NCBI GenBank assembly: GCA_023415305.1 | Contig: JAEZKZ010000111.1 | Coordinates: 1 to 57,496 of the forward strand | Reading direction: 5' to 3' | Source of the DNA: Bacillota bacterium | Lineage (GTDB): Bacteria; Bacillota; Clostridia; Acetivibrionales; DSM-1351 | DNA length: 57,496 nucleotides | Shown here: positions 7,941 to 15,983 of the stretch, piece after piece | Layout: every line of letters begins with the position of its first letter | Numbering within the stretch: position 1 is the first letter of the stretch | Made by a program: the position numbers and the translations under genes | Notes under the pieces: model-generated | Database searches by the model: none | What the model was told of the DNA's origin: nothing | The model's input: only the letters and a program-made list of their open reading frames with translations

Positions 7941-9419
7941 GTGGAAAAATTCAATATTTACCAGCAAATAGCTGAAAGAACTCAAGGGGATATTTATATA
8001 GGTATAGTGGGACCTGTCAGAACGGGAAAATCAACGTTTATCAAGAGATTTATGGATTTGTTGGTTATACCGAATATTGAGAACACGTACCAGAAGGAAA
8101 GGGCAATAGATGAGCTTCCACAAAGTGCGTCGGGAAGAACCATAATGACCACTGAACCTAAATTCATCCCCAATGAGGCAGTAGAAGTAATAATTGACGA
8201 AAATGTTCAGTTGAAAGTGAGAATGATTGATTGTGTCGGGTATATGGTCAGAGGTGCAATGGGACATCTTGAGAATAATGCACCGAGAATGGTATCCACC
8301 CCATGGTATGAATACCAGATACCTTTTGAGGAAGCGGCAGAAATAGGAACAAAAAAAGTAATCAATGAGCATTCCACAATAGGAATAGTTGTTACTACCG
8401 ACGGAAGCATCTCAGATATTCCAAGAGAAGATTATGTAGATGCTGAAAAGCGTGTAATTACAGAACTTAAAGCAATTAACAAGCCCTTTGTTGTAATAAT
8501 AAATACAACCAGACCGAGAGATCCTGAAACCGTAAAACTCCGTGATGAGATGGAGCAAAAATACGGTGTAACGGTACTGACAATGGATTGCCTGCAGATG
8601 AGAATTGATGATGTTGATTCAGTTATGGAAAAGATTCTTTATGAGTTCCCTATTTACGAAATAGGTATAAATATTCCAAGATGGGTAGAGGCATTGGAGG
8701 ATTCACACTGGCTTAAGGGAAACGTGCTTGAGTCCATACGTGATACCTTTAAGTCGGTCGGAAGAATCAGAGACATAAAAAATGCAATGCCCTGCTTCGA
8801 AAATTATGATTTTATAAAAAGAGCCGTAATTGACAGAGTCAGCCTAGGTGAAGGCTCGGTTCTTGTTGATATATCAACTACGGATGGGCTGTTATATAGA
8901 ATCCTTAGTGAAGAATCCGGTATGGAAATTGAGGGTGAACATAGGCTAATTACCCTGATAAAGGATCTTGCAAGAGTCAAAAGAGAATATGATAGGGTGG
9001 AATATGCCCTGCATGAAGTTAAGGTAAAGGGGTATGGAATGGTTTCACCGCAGCTGGAGGAACTTTCACTTGAAGAGCCTGAGATAATTAAACAGGGTAA
9101 CAAGTTTGGCGTTAAGCTAAGAGCCAGTGCTCCATCAATTCATATGATTAGGGCCGATATTGAAACTGAAATAGCTCCGCTGGTTGGTACAGAGAAGCAG
9201 TCTGAGGAACTTGTTACATATCTGCTGAGAGAATTTGAAAATGATACGGCAAGATTGTGGGAGTCCAACATTTTTGGAAAATCACTTCATGAGCTTGTAA
9301 ATGAAGGCTTGCAGAATAAGTTGTTCAGAATGCCGGAAGATGCACAGCTTAAGCTTCAGGAAACCTTGCAGAAAATAATAAACGAAGGCAGCGGCGGTTT
9401 AATCTGTATCATACTTTAA
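7941..9419 (+). CDS. spoIVA: Stage IV sporulation protein A (SpoIVA)
   Basis: A 492-residue ATPase that polymerises on the forespore surface as the base layer of the spore coat; the length equals that of the Bacillus protein as I know it. The Walker A motif is GPVRTGKST (residues 24-32), embedded in a TRAFAC-like N-terminal domain. The middle and C-terminal regions match the family throughout, ending in a short hydrophobic tail (GGLICIIL) of the kind used for membrane anchoring. The start is GTG, preceded by GGGGAGGG. It is transcribed alone and closed by a strong hairpin. Its presence marks the organism as an endospore former. Confidence 0.97.
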   Translation: MEKFNIYQQIAERTQGDIYIGIVGPVRTGKSTFIKRFMDLLVIPNIENTYQKERAIDELPQSASGRTIMTTEPKFIPNEAVEVIIDENVQLKVRMIDCVGYMVRGAMGHLENNAPRMVSTPWYEYQIPFEEAAEIGTKKVINEHSTIGIVVTTDGSISDIPREDYVDAEKRVITELKAINKPFVVIINTTRPRDPETVKLRDEMEQKYGVTVLTMDCLQMRIDDVDSVMEKILYEFPIYEIGINIPRWVEALEDSHWLKGNVLESIRDTFKSVGRIRDIKNAMPCFENYDFIKRAVIDRVSLGEGSVLVDISTTDGLLYRILSEESGMEIEGEHRLITLIKDLARVKREYDRVEYALHEVKVKGYGMVSPQLEELSLEEPEIIKQGNKFGVKLRASAPSIHMIRADIETEIAPLVGTEKQSEELVTYLLREFENDTARLWESNIFGKSLHELVNEGLQNKLFRMPEDAQLKLQETLQKIINEGSGGLICIIL

Positions 9420-9572
9420 TATTCCATAGTACTCAATATTTATTATGAGTATTATAAGCCCGCATTTATGGTATTGGCATTTATCATATCTTCTTAATCA
9501 TGGCTTAATTTTAACACTTAACATTACATATTGGATGAGGTATCATCCAAAAAAGGTGCCCAATACGGGTGC

Positions 9573-9608
9573 AATATACCAGGTCGGGAAGTGCCCGGCC
9601 TGGTATAT
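9573..9608. terminator. Strong hairpin between spoIVA and thiT
   Basis: AATATACCAGGTCGGG pairs with CCCGGCCTGGTATATT around a loop of about 5 bases. It lies between convergent genes and ends 9 bases from the thiT stop codon, so it probably serves both directions. Confidence 0.8.
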
Positions 9609-9616
9609 TTAGTTCT

Positions 9617-10159
9617 TCAGAGTTTAACATTGTTAAAGTTCTCATGCAAAATTCTTTTTAGCGGTTTATATAATGCAGATATTATTACAGCTGAAATAAG
9701 AAATTCAGGAAGCATATAGCTGCCGTTATAGATCAGGGAATATAAGTAAGGACTCATTCCTTCAGGAGCGTAGGATGCCCATAAAATAATTCCTGATATG
9801 TAGTGAAAGGTAAATCTGGATGTAAGAGCAATTGTAACGCTTCCTATGGTCATAATAAGATTCTGTCTGAATAGTCCAGCAAACCCAAGACATCCATAGG
9901 CAAAGATATAGTCAAGAAAAATCCCCAATGGGTGATATGAAAATTTGGTTCCCAGCGCAAACTGAAGGAACCCATAGACTAATCCTGCCAACAGACCGGG
10001 TTTAGCTCCCCAACGAATTGCAAAGATCAAAACAGGGATCATACTCCCGGGAGTGATTGAACCACCGTTTGGCAATTCGTACTTAATAAAACTCAACACT
10101 TGGGCCAAGGCAATCATTATGCCGGCCTCCACCAACATTCTGGTAGACATTTTTTTCAT
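9617..10159 (-). CDS. thiT: ECF thiamine transporter substrate-binding subunit ThiT
   Basis: A 180-residue, very hydrophobic protein of the ThiT/YuaJ family, the membrane S component that binds thiamine and works with a shared energy-coupling module. The conserved block LPNGGSITPGSMIPVLIFAI and the following GLLAGLVYGFLQF are family features. ATG at 10159 is preceded by AAGGAGGAG at a spacing of 6; longer in-frame extensions enter the leader. A TPP riboswitch lies directly upstream on the same strand, which independently supports the substrate. No ECF ATPase or T component is encoded in the window. Confidence 0.92.
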   Translation of the reverse strand: MKKMSTRMLVEAGIMIALAQVLSFIKYELPNGGSITPGSMIPVLIFAIRWGAKPGLLAGLVYGFLQFALGTKFSYHPLGIFLDYIFAYGCLGFAGLFRQNLIMTIGSVTIALTSRFTFHYISGIILWASYAPEGMSPYLYSLIYNGSYMLPEFLISAVIISALYKPLKRILHENFNNVKL

Positions 10160-10227
10160 GCTTAACTCCTCCTTAAAAGTAAAAAAATGCCATACCTGTT
10201 TGGAAAAATGCAGCATGACAATAAAAT

Positions 10228-10338
10228 TTCCTACGCTGGCATTACCCAGATCAGGTACAAGAGATGCACTGCATCTCTAAGGGTATAAAGTAAATATACT
10301 TAATCTCAGCCGAATCAATTTTCAGCTCCCCGTCAGGT
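10228..10338 (-). ncRNA. TPP riboswitch (THI element) controlling thiT
   Basis: On the minus strand the core elements appear in order: GGGGAGC, GGCTGAGATT, ATACCC, a variable hairpin, ACCTGATCTGGGTAATGCCA and GCGTAGG. This is the complete TPP aptamer. It ends about 68 bases before the thiT start. The trailing AGC of the aptamer can pair with GCTGCA followed by a run of T, which hints at transcription attenuation, though I could not decide between that and control of translation. Confidence 0.95.
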
Positions 10339-10553
10339 AACAACATAACTTAACAATTCATACTAATACAAGCATTATGTAGTTTGTTATGCTATACCTT
10401 CATATTAAGTTTTTCGGATAATTAATTAGTCCAGAGACATTATAACAGATGGTTAGACTAATATCAAACATTTTATCTGTTATTCCTATTCGTAAATAGT
10501 AAAAAGCTTACAAAGGTAGTATATGGTACTGTTATAAAAAATATAGAAATAAT

Positions 10554-10592
10554 CGAACAAATGTTTGCATTCTTTTTTTATTTTGATATAAT
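10554..10592 (+). promoter_or_regulatory. LexA-like SOS box and promoter of uvrA
   Basis: CGAACAAATGTTTG (10554-10567) matches the Gram-positive LexA box CGAACRNRYGTTYC at all but the last base. It overlaps the expected -35 region of a promoter whose -10 box TATAAT is at 10587-10592. The position fits repression of uvrA until DNA damage. Confidence 0.82.
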
Positions 10593-10711
10593 ATATATGC
10601 GTTATTATATGATATGGATTTTATTAACAGTAGTGTATGAGAAATGGTATCTGATATTGGCTTTATTGAAGAGTTTTTACTGATATCAGCCAGAAGAAAC
10701 GGAGTTAAAAA

Positions 10712-13546
10712 ATGATCAGGGACAATATATACATTAAAGGTGCCAGGGAGCACAATCTTAAAAATGTGGATATAGAAATACCAAGAGATAAATTTGTCGT
10801 TATTACCGGCCTCAGCGGATCGGGCAAATCCTCATTGGCCTTCGACACAATATATGCCGAGGGACAGAGACGCTATGTCGAATCCTTGTCCTCATATGCC
10901 AGAATGTTTTTAGGCCAGATGGAAAAACCCGATGTGGATTACATAGACGGCTTATCTCCGGCTATATCCATTGACCAGAAAACCACCAGCAGAAACCCGC
11001 GTTCTACAGTGGGAACTGTTACGGAAATTCACGATTATCTCAGACTTTTATACGCAAGAATAGGGATACCTCATTGTCCTAAATGTGGAAAGGAAATCAC
11101 GCAGCAAACTGTGGATCAAATGGTTGATCAGATTCTTTCCTTCGAGGAAGGTACAAGGATTCAACTTCTGGCGCCTGTAGTCAGAGGCCGTAAAGGCGAA
11201 TATCACAAGCTTATCGAGGATGCCAAGAAGGGTGGCTTCGTCAGGATAAGAGTTGATGGACAAGTTATGGACATCAACGATGAAATTTCAATGGATAAAA
11301 ATAAGAAACATAATATAGAGATAGTTGTGGACAGACTTATAATTCGTGAAGATATACAGAAAAGGCTGTCAGACTCACTTGAAACAGTTCTTCGTTTAAG
11401 CGGTGGAGTAGCAATAATAGATGTTGTTGGGAAGGAAGAGATACTATTTAGTCAGAATTTTGCCTGCAGTGATTGCGGTATCAGTATTGAAGAGCTGACT
11501 CCAAGGATGTTTTCTTTCAATAATCCTTTCGGGGCTTGTCCTACATGTGCCGGTTTAGGCAACCTTCTTAAGGTTGACCCTGAGCTTGTTATACCAGATA
11601 GGTCGGTATCACTTGCAGAAGGAGCTATAGCTGTTTCTGGCTGGAATGTAGAGAGTGAGGATGCTTATGCCAGAATGATATTCAATGCTTTGGCAAAGCA
11701 TTACAAGTTTAAACTGAACACGCCTGTTCACAAGCTTCCAGTAGAAGTTATGGATATAATACTATATGGAACCAAGGGTGAAAAGATTAAAGTAGAATAT
11801 GAGAGAGAATATGGAAGCGGAACCTACATGGCGGCATTTGAGGGTATCATAAATGTGGTTGAAAGACGTTACAGGGAAACTCAGTCTGAGAGTATGAAGC
11901 AGTATTACGAACAGTTTATGAGTAACACACCTTGTCTGGACTGCAACGGTGCCAGATTAAAACCTGAAAGTCTCGCTGTTACAGTAGGAGATAAAAATAT
12001 TCATGAACTGTCTATTATGTCTGTTGCAGATGCAAAGGAATTCTTCCTTAATGTGGAGCTGACCGAGAGACAGAAAATGATTGCACATCAGATTCTGAAG
12101 GAAATAAATGCCAGAATTGGTTTCCTTGTTGATGTTGGGTTGGACTATCTTACGCTTTCAAGAGCTGCCGGAACTTTGTCGGGAGGGGAAGCACAGCGTA
12201 TCAGGCTTGCAACACAAATAGGTTCAGGATTGATGGGGGTTTTGTATATACTTGACGAACCAAGTATCGGTTTGCATCAGAGAGATAATGAAAGACTGCT
12301 GACTACACTGAACCGTCTGAGAGATCTGGGAAACACTCTTATAGTTGTAGAGCATGACGAGGATACAATGTATGCCGCTGATTACATTATTGATATGGGA
12401 CCGGGCCCGGGCATCCATGGAGGATACGTTGTAGCCGAAGGACCGCTTGAAAACATTCTGAAATGTGAGGAGTCCCTGACAGGACAGTATCTCAGCGGCA
12501 AAAAGAAAATTGCCCTACCTGCCAAACGCAGAAAGCCAAATGGAAAATGGCTGGAAATTAAAGGAGCTAGAGCAAATAACTTAAAAAATTTGAACGCCAG
12601 GATACCATTGGGAGTGTTAACATCAATAACAGGAGTCTCCGGATCGGGCAAAAGTTCTCTAATAAACGAAATCCTGTATAACAGTCTTGCTAGCAAGCTG
12701 AACAGGGCTAAAACCAAGGCAGGGGACCATGATACCATAAAAGGAATAGAGCATCTGGACAAGGTTATCAATATTGATCAGTCTCCTATCGGAAGAACAC
12801 CAAGATCCAATCCTGCAACCTATACAGGGGTCTTTGATCATATCAGAGATGTTTTTGCCTCTACTACAGAAGCAAAGATGAAGGGATATAAGAACGGAAG
12901 GTTTAGCTTTAATATTAAGGGTGGTAGATGTGAAGCCTGCAGTGGTGACGGTATAATTAAAATTGAAATGCATTTTCTTCCTGATATATATGTACCATGT
13001 GAAGTTTGTAAGGGTAAACGTTATAACAGAGAAACTCTTGAGGTCAAATACAAGGGAAAGAGCATTTCAGATGTCTTGAACATGACTGTGGAGGATGCTC
13101 TTGAGTTCTTTAAAAACATACCTAAAATTCAGAAGAAGCTTCAAACCCTATATGATGTCGGTTTAGGATATGTAAAAGTCGGGCAGCCTTCAACTACACT
13201 ATCAGGCGGTGAGGCACAGCGTGTCAAGTTGGCTACAGAACTTTCCAAAAGAAGTACCGGAAGTACTTTATATATCCTGGATGAGCCAACCACGGGACTT
13301 CATGTTGCTGATGTGCACAGACTTATTGACATACTTCAGAGACTTGTGGATGCCGGTAATAGCATAGTAGTTATTGAGCATAATCTCGATGTTATTAAAA
13401 CCTCCGATTATATTCTGGATCTTGGTCCTGAAGGCGGAAATAAAGGCGGAACAATTATTGCCCAGGGTACACCTGAGGAAGTAGCCAGGGTTGAGGGTTC
13501 CTATACGGGAAATTATTTAAAAAAGATATTGAAGCAAAAAAAATAA
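10712..13546 (+). CDS. uvrA: Excinuclease ABC subunit A
   Basis: A 944-residue damage-recognition ATPase of nucleotide excision repair. Two ABC modules are present: Walker A GLSGSGKSS (residues 33-41) and GVSGSGKSS (about 641-649), each with an LSGGEAQR signature. Zinc-binding cysteines occur at CPKCGK, at CSDCG with CPTCAG, and at CEACSGDG with CEVCKGKR in the second module. Length is standard. The ATG is preceded by CGGAG. The usual neighbour uvrB is not in the window. A hairpin terminator follows, so the gene stands alone under its SOS-type promoter. Confidence 0.98.
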   Translation: MIRDNIYIKGAREHNLKNVDIEIPRDKFVVITGLSGSGKSSLAFDTIYAEGQRRYVESLSSYARMFLGQMEKPDVDYIDGLSPAISIDQKTTSRNPRSTVGTVTEIHDYLRLLYARIGIPHCPKCGKEITQQTVDQMVDQILSFEEGTRIQLLAPVVRGRKGEYHKLIEDAKKGGFVRIRVDGQVMDINDEISMDKNKKHNIEIVVDRLIIREDIQKRLSDSLETVLRLSGGVAIIDVVGKEEILFSQNFACSDCGISIEELTPRMFSFNNPFGACPTCAGLGNLLKVDPELVIPDRSVSLAEGAIAVSGWNVESEDAYARMIFNALAKHYKFKLNTPVHKLPVEVMDIILYGTKGEKIKVEYEREYGSGTYMAAFEGIINVVERRYRETQSESMKQYYEQFMSNTPCLDCNGARLKPESLAVTVGDKNIHELSIMSVADAKEFFLNVELTERQKMIAHQILKEINARIGFLVDVGLDYLTLSRAAGTLSGGEAQRIRLATQIGSGLMGVLYILDEPSIGLHQRDNERLLTTLNRLRDLGNTLIVVEHDEDTMYAADYIIDMGPGPGIHGGYVVAEGPLENILKCEESLTGQYLSGKKKIALPAKRRKPNGKWLEIKGARANNLKNLNARIPLGVLTSITGVSGSGKSSLINEILYNSLASKLNRAKTKAGDHDTIKGIEHLDKVINIDQSPIGRTPRSNPATYTGVFDHIRDVFASTTEAKMKGYKNGRFSFNIKGGRCEACSGDGIIKIEMHFLPDIYVPCEVCKGKRYNRETLEVKYKGKSISDVLNMTVEDALEFFKNIPKIQKKLQTLYDVGLGYVKVGQPSTTLSGGEAQRVKLATELSKRSTGSTLYILDEPTTGLHVADVHRLIDILQRLVDAGNSIVVIEHNLDVIKTSDYILDLGPEGGNKGGTIIAQGTPEEVARVEGSYTGNYLKKILKQKK

Positions 13547-13562
13547 TAAAATAAATAAGCAT

Positions 13563-13600
13563 GAGTTCCTATAAAATTATGAGTTTATAGGAACTCTATT
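13563..13600 (+). terminator. Terminator after uvrA
   Basis: A 13-base perfect stem, GAGTTCCTATAAA (13563-13575) with TTTATAGGAACTC (13584-13596), is followed by TATTTG. Confidence 0.85.
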
Positions 13601-13652
13601 TGTATATAAGTTATATGATGCTATAGTGTTTGTTAATTCTATGTTAAGTTTA

Positions 13653-13681
13653 TTGTAAATCAGTTAACAATACTATATAAT
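13653..13681 (+). promoter_or_regulatory. Promoter of the DUF47-PiT pair
   Basis: TTGTAA (13653-13658) and TATAAT (13676-13681) are 17 bases apart. GTTAA occurs at 13632 and 13643, an 11-base spacing like the PhoP boxes elsewhere in this window, but the third and fourth repeats are poor. Phosphate control is therefore only suggested. Confidence 0.6.
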
Positions 13682-13726
13682 GGAAAAGGTTTAATGTTAT
13701 ATTTTGTCGAAAGAAGGTACTTCATA

Positions 13727-14350
13727 ATGTTTAGAATTACACCGAAAGAAGAAATATTTTTTGATTATTTTATTGAAACTTGTGAAATTATATGCAAGGC
13801 TGCCAATCTTCTGAACGATTTAACAAACAACTATGTAAATGTCAATGAAAAGATTATAGCCATTGAAGAAACAGAACATGCTTGTGACAACAGCGTACAC
13901 AAGATTCTCAATGAACTTAACAAATCCTTCATTACTCCTATTGACAGGGAAGACATATTTACTATTGCAAAAGAGTTGGATAATATTACAGATGATATTG
14001 AAAGCACAGCTCACCGCTTCAGTATGTTTAATGTTAAAGAAGTAAGGCCGGAGGCTCTTGAACTTACTAGTCTTGTTGTAAAAGCCACCGATGAACTCAG
14101 AAATGTTATGATTGAAGTTAAAAATATGAAAAAGAGCAAGGAGCTTCGGAATAAAATCATTGAAGTAAATAATGTAGAAGATGAAGCGGATACTATATTC
14201 AGGGATGCAATGGCCAACCTTTTTACATCCGAGACAGATGCAGTTGAGGTTATTAAATGGAAGGCAATTTTCGAATTGTTGGAAAATACAATTGATGCAT
14301 GTGAAGATGTAGCAAATATAGTAGAAGGGGTTGTAATGAAAAATGCTTAG
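13727..14350 (+). CDS. DUF47 (PhoU-like) regulator of PiT phosphate transport
   Basis: A 207-residue, all-helical protein of the DUF47/TIGR00153 family, distantly related to PhoU. Such proteins are usually encoded directly before a PiT transporter and are thought to modulate it. The repeated pattern of acidic and hydrophobic helices and the stretch EETEHACDNSVHKI fit the PhoU-type metal-binding helix bundle. ATG at 13727 follows AGAAGG. The stop codon overlaps the start of the transporter gene by 8 bases, implying translational coupling. Confidence 0.88.
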   Translation: MFRITPKEEIFFDYFIETCEIICKAANLLNDLTNNYVNVNEKIIAIEETEHACDNSVHKILNELNKSFITPIDREDIFTIAKELDNITDDIESTAHRFSMFNVKEVRPEALELTSLVVKATDELRNVMIEVKNMKKSKELRNKIIEVNNVEDEADTIFRDAMANLFTSETDAVEVIKWKAIFELLENTIDACEDVANIVEGVVMKNA

Positions 14351-15341
14351 TGTTGCATTAATATTCGTTGTGGTGCTGGCACTGGTATTTGACTTTATTA
14401 ACGGTTTTCACGATACTGCAAATTCTATTGCTACATCTGTTTCCACCAGAGTTTTATCACCCAGACAGGCCATTTTGATGTCAGCGGTACTCAATTTTGT
14501 AGGCGCATTAATGAGCAGCAAGGTTGCTAAAACCATTTCCGAGGGTTTGGTTGACGCATCCATGATAAAGGTACAATACGTTATAATTGCCACTCTGATA
14601 GCGGCAATTATATGGGATTTGATAACCTGGTACTTTGGCATACCAAGCAGTTCCTCCCATGCACTTATAGGTGCCTTAGTAGGGTCCTCCATAGCTTATT
14701 CAGGTGGTGTAAGCATTGTTAAATGGGAGGGAGTATGGAAAAAGGTTATATTGCCATTAATCACTTCACCTCTAATCGGTTTCTTTATTGGTTTTGTTTT
14801 CATGACAATACTTTATAAACTACTTCGAAATTTTACTCCTAGATTTATAAATAAATGGTTTTCTAAACTGCAGATATTATCTGCAGCATTCATGGCATAT
14901 TCCCATGGTAACAATGATGCTCAAAAGTCAATGGGTATTATTACTCTTGCCTTGGTAGGTGCTGGTCTGAATGGCGGACACACTGACGTTCAACCCTGGG
15001 TAATGATTGCATGTGCATTGTCAATGGCATTTGGAACTTCTATTGGTGGTTGGAAAATCATAAAGACCATGGGTGTCAATATGATCAGACTTCAGCCGAT
15101 AGGTGGATTTGCTGCTGAAACAGGTGCTGCTATTGTCATTGAAACCATGACACATTTTGGAGCTCCCGTAAGCACAACACATGTTATCTCAACTTCCATA
15201 ATGGGTGTCGGTGCTTCCAAAAGATTATCAGCTGTGAAATGGTCTCTTGCTAAAAATATAGTTTTGGCATGGGTTATAACTATACCTATAACAGCTTTAA
15301 TGGGCGCATTTATAACTACAATATTTAAAATGTTTGTTTAG
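14343..15341 (+). CDS. pit: PiT family inorganic phosphate permease
   Basis: A 332-residue multi-pass membrane protein. The duplicated PiT signature is seen in both halves: GFHDTANSIATSV near the N terminus and SHGNNDAQKSMG near the middle, together with SSSHALIG and STTHVIST. The family imports phosphate as a metal-phosphate complex driven by the proton gradient, with lower affinity than the Pst system. It starts inside the end of the DUF47 gene. The window thus carries both a PiT and a Pst system. Confidence 0.94.
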   Translation: MLSVALIFVVVLALVFDFINGFHDTANSIATSVSTRVLSPRQAILMSAVLNFVGALMSSKVAKTISEGLVDASMIKVQYVIIATLIAAIIWDLITWYFGIPSSSSHALIGALVGSSIAYSGGVSIVKWEGVWKKVILPLITSPLIGFFIGFVFMTILYKLLRNFTPRFINKWFSKLQILSAAFMAYSHGNNDAQKSMGIITLALVGAGLNGGHTDVQPWVMIACALSMAFGTSIGGWKIIKTMGVNMIRLQPIGGFAAETGAAIVIETMTHFGAPVSTTHVISTSIMGVGASKRLSAVKWSLAKNIVLAWVITIPITALMGAFITTIFKMFV

Positions 15342-15983
15342 TTTGAACAATATATAATCGGAAAATGTGTTGGATATAGCTTAATCTATTTGTAATGAGT
15401 GTTATATATAAACAAACATATACAAAGCGGTAAATTGAACCTGGGTTTGATTTACCGCTTGATTTATATTATTGGCTGGTTTGTTTTTTACTTTTTTGTA
15501 ACAGATTGTTTACATTTCAAGTAATTAAAAACAGGGATTAAGCCCGCATCGGCTCGTAACAAAGACCATAACCAAGTTTTTTTAAATTGTTTGATATTCA
15601 ACACCGAATATAACTTAATAGTGACAAAAACGGTTCAAGACCCGTTAGACCTAAGAGTTTACTTATGTTATACTATTAAAAAACATATGTTTTGAACATA
15701 TTATATAATGAAAAAAATTAAGACTTTTATGGAAATAATATAGTATATATGTATATATCAACAGTGATCTGCTGATATGAAATCGGCCATCATTAGCCGG
15801 GGAGCGTTATAAATTGTGTGGTAAATAAGTAAATTGTTATGATATAGAAAGTAGTATTTGTGGTATATATTTATGTAATCCGGTTGTAGTTGCGAGGTAC
15901 GACAACACGTAGTTCAGATATTTTTGGGAGGTCAATATTGGCCTTGAAAACAACACGGTTTTAATATATTTGGAGGTTAAAAA
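15342..15983 (+). other. 642-base region before clpE with terminator and structured leader
   Basis: The left part holds a hairpin at 15425-15460 (AAGCGGTAAAT with ATTTACCGCTT), probably the pit terminator though with a poor T run. Further right are an ATATCAACAG/CTGCTGATAT hairpin at 15755-15778, a CGGC/GCCG pairing just after it, and GTTGT...ACGACAAC near 15884-15907. A possible 8-codon reading frame, TTG at 15938 to TAA at 15964, follows GGGAGG. No CtsR-type heptad repeat is seen, although such sites control clpE in Bacillus. Confidence 0.5.

Noticed and set aside
9531..9719. 62-codon frame overlapping the spoIVA terminator and the thiT 3' end
   Set aside because: It covers a strong hairpin and the antisense of thiT, and has no coding character.
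15500..15983. CtsR operator before clpE
   Set aside because: I looked for paired RGTCAAA heptads with a three-base spacer. GTGACAAAAACGGTTCAA near 15621 is the nearest match and does not fit.
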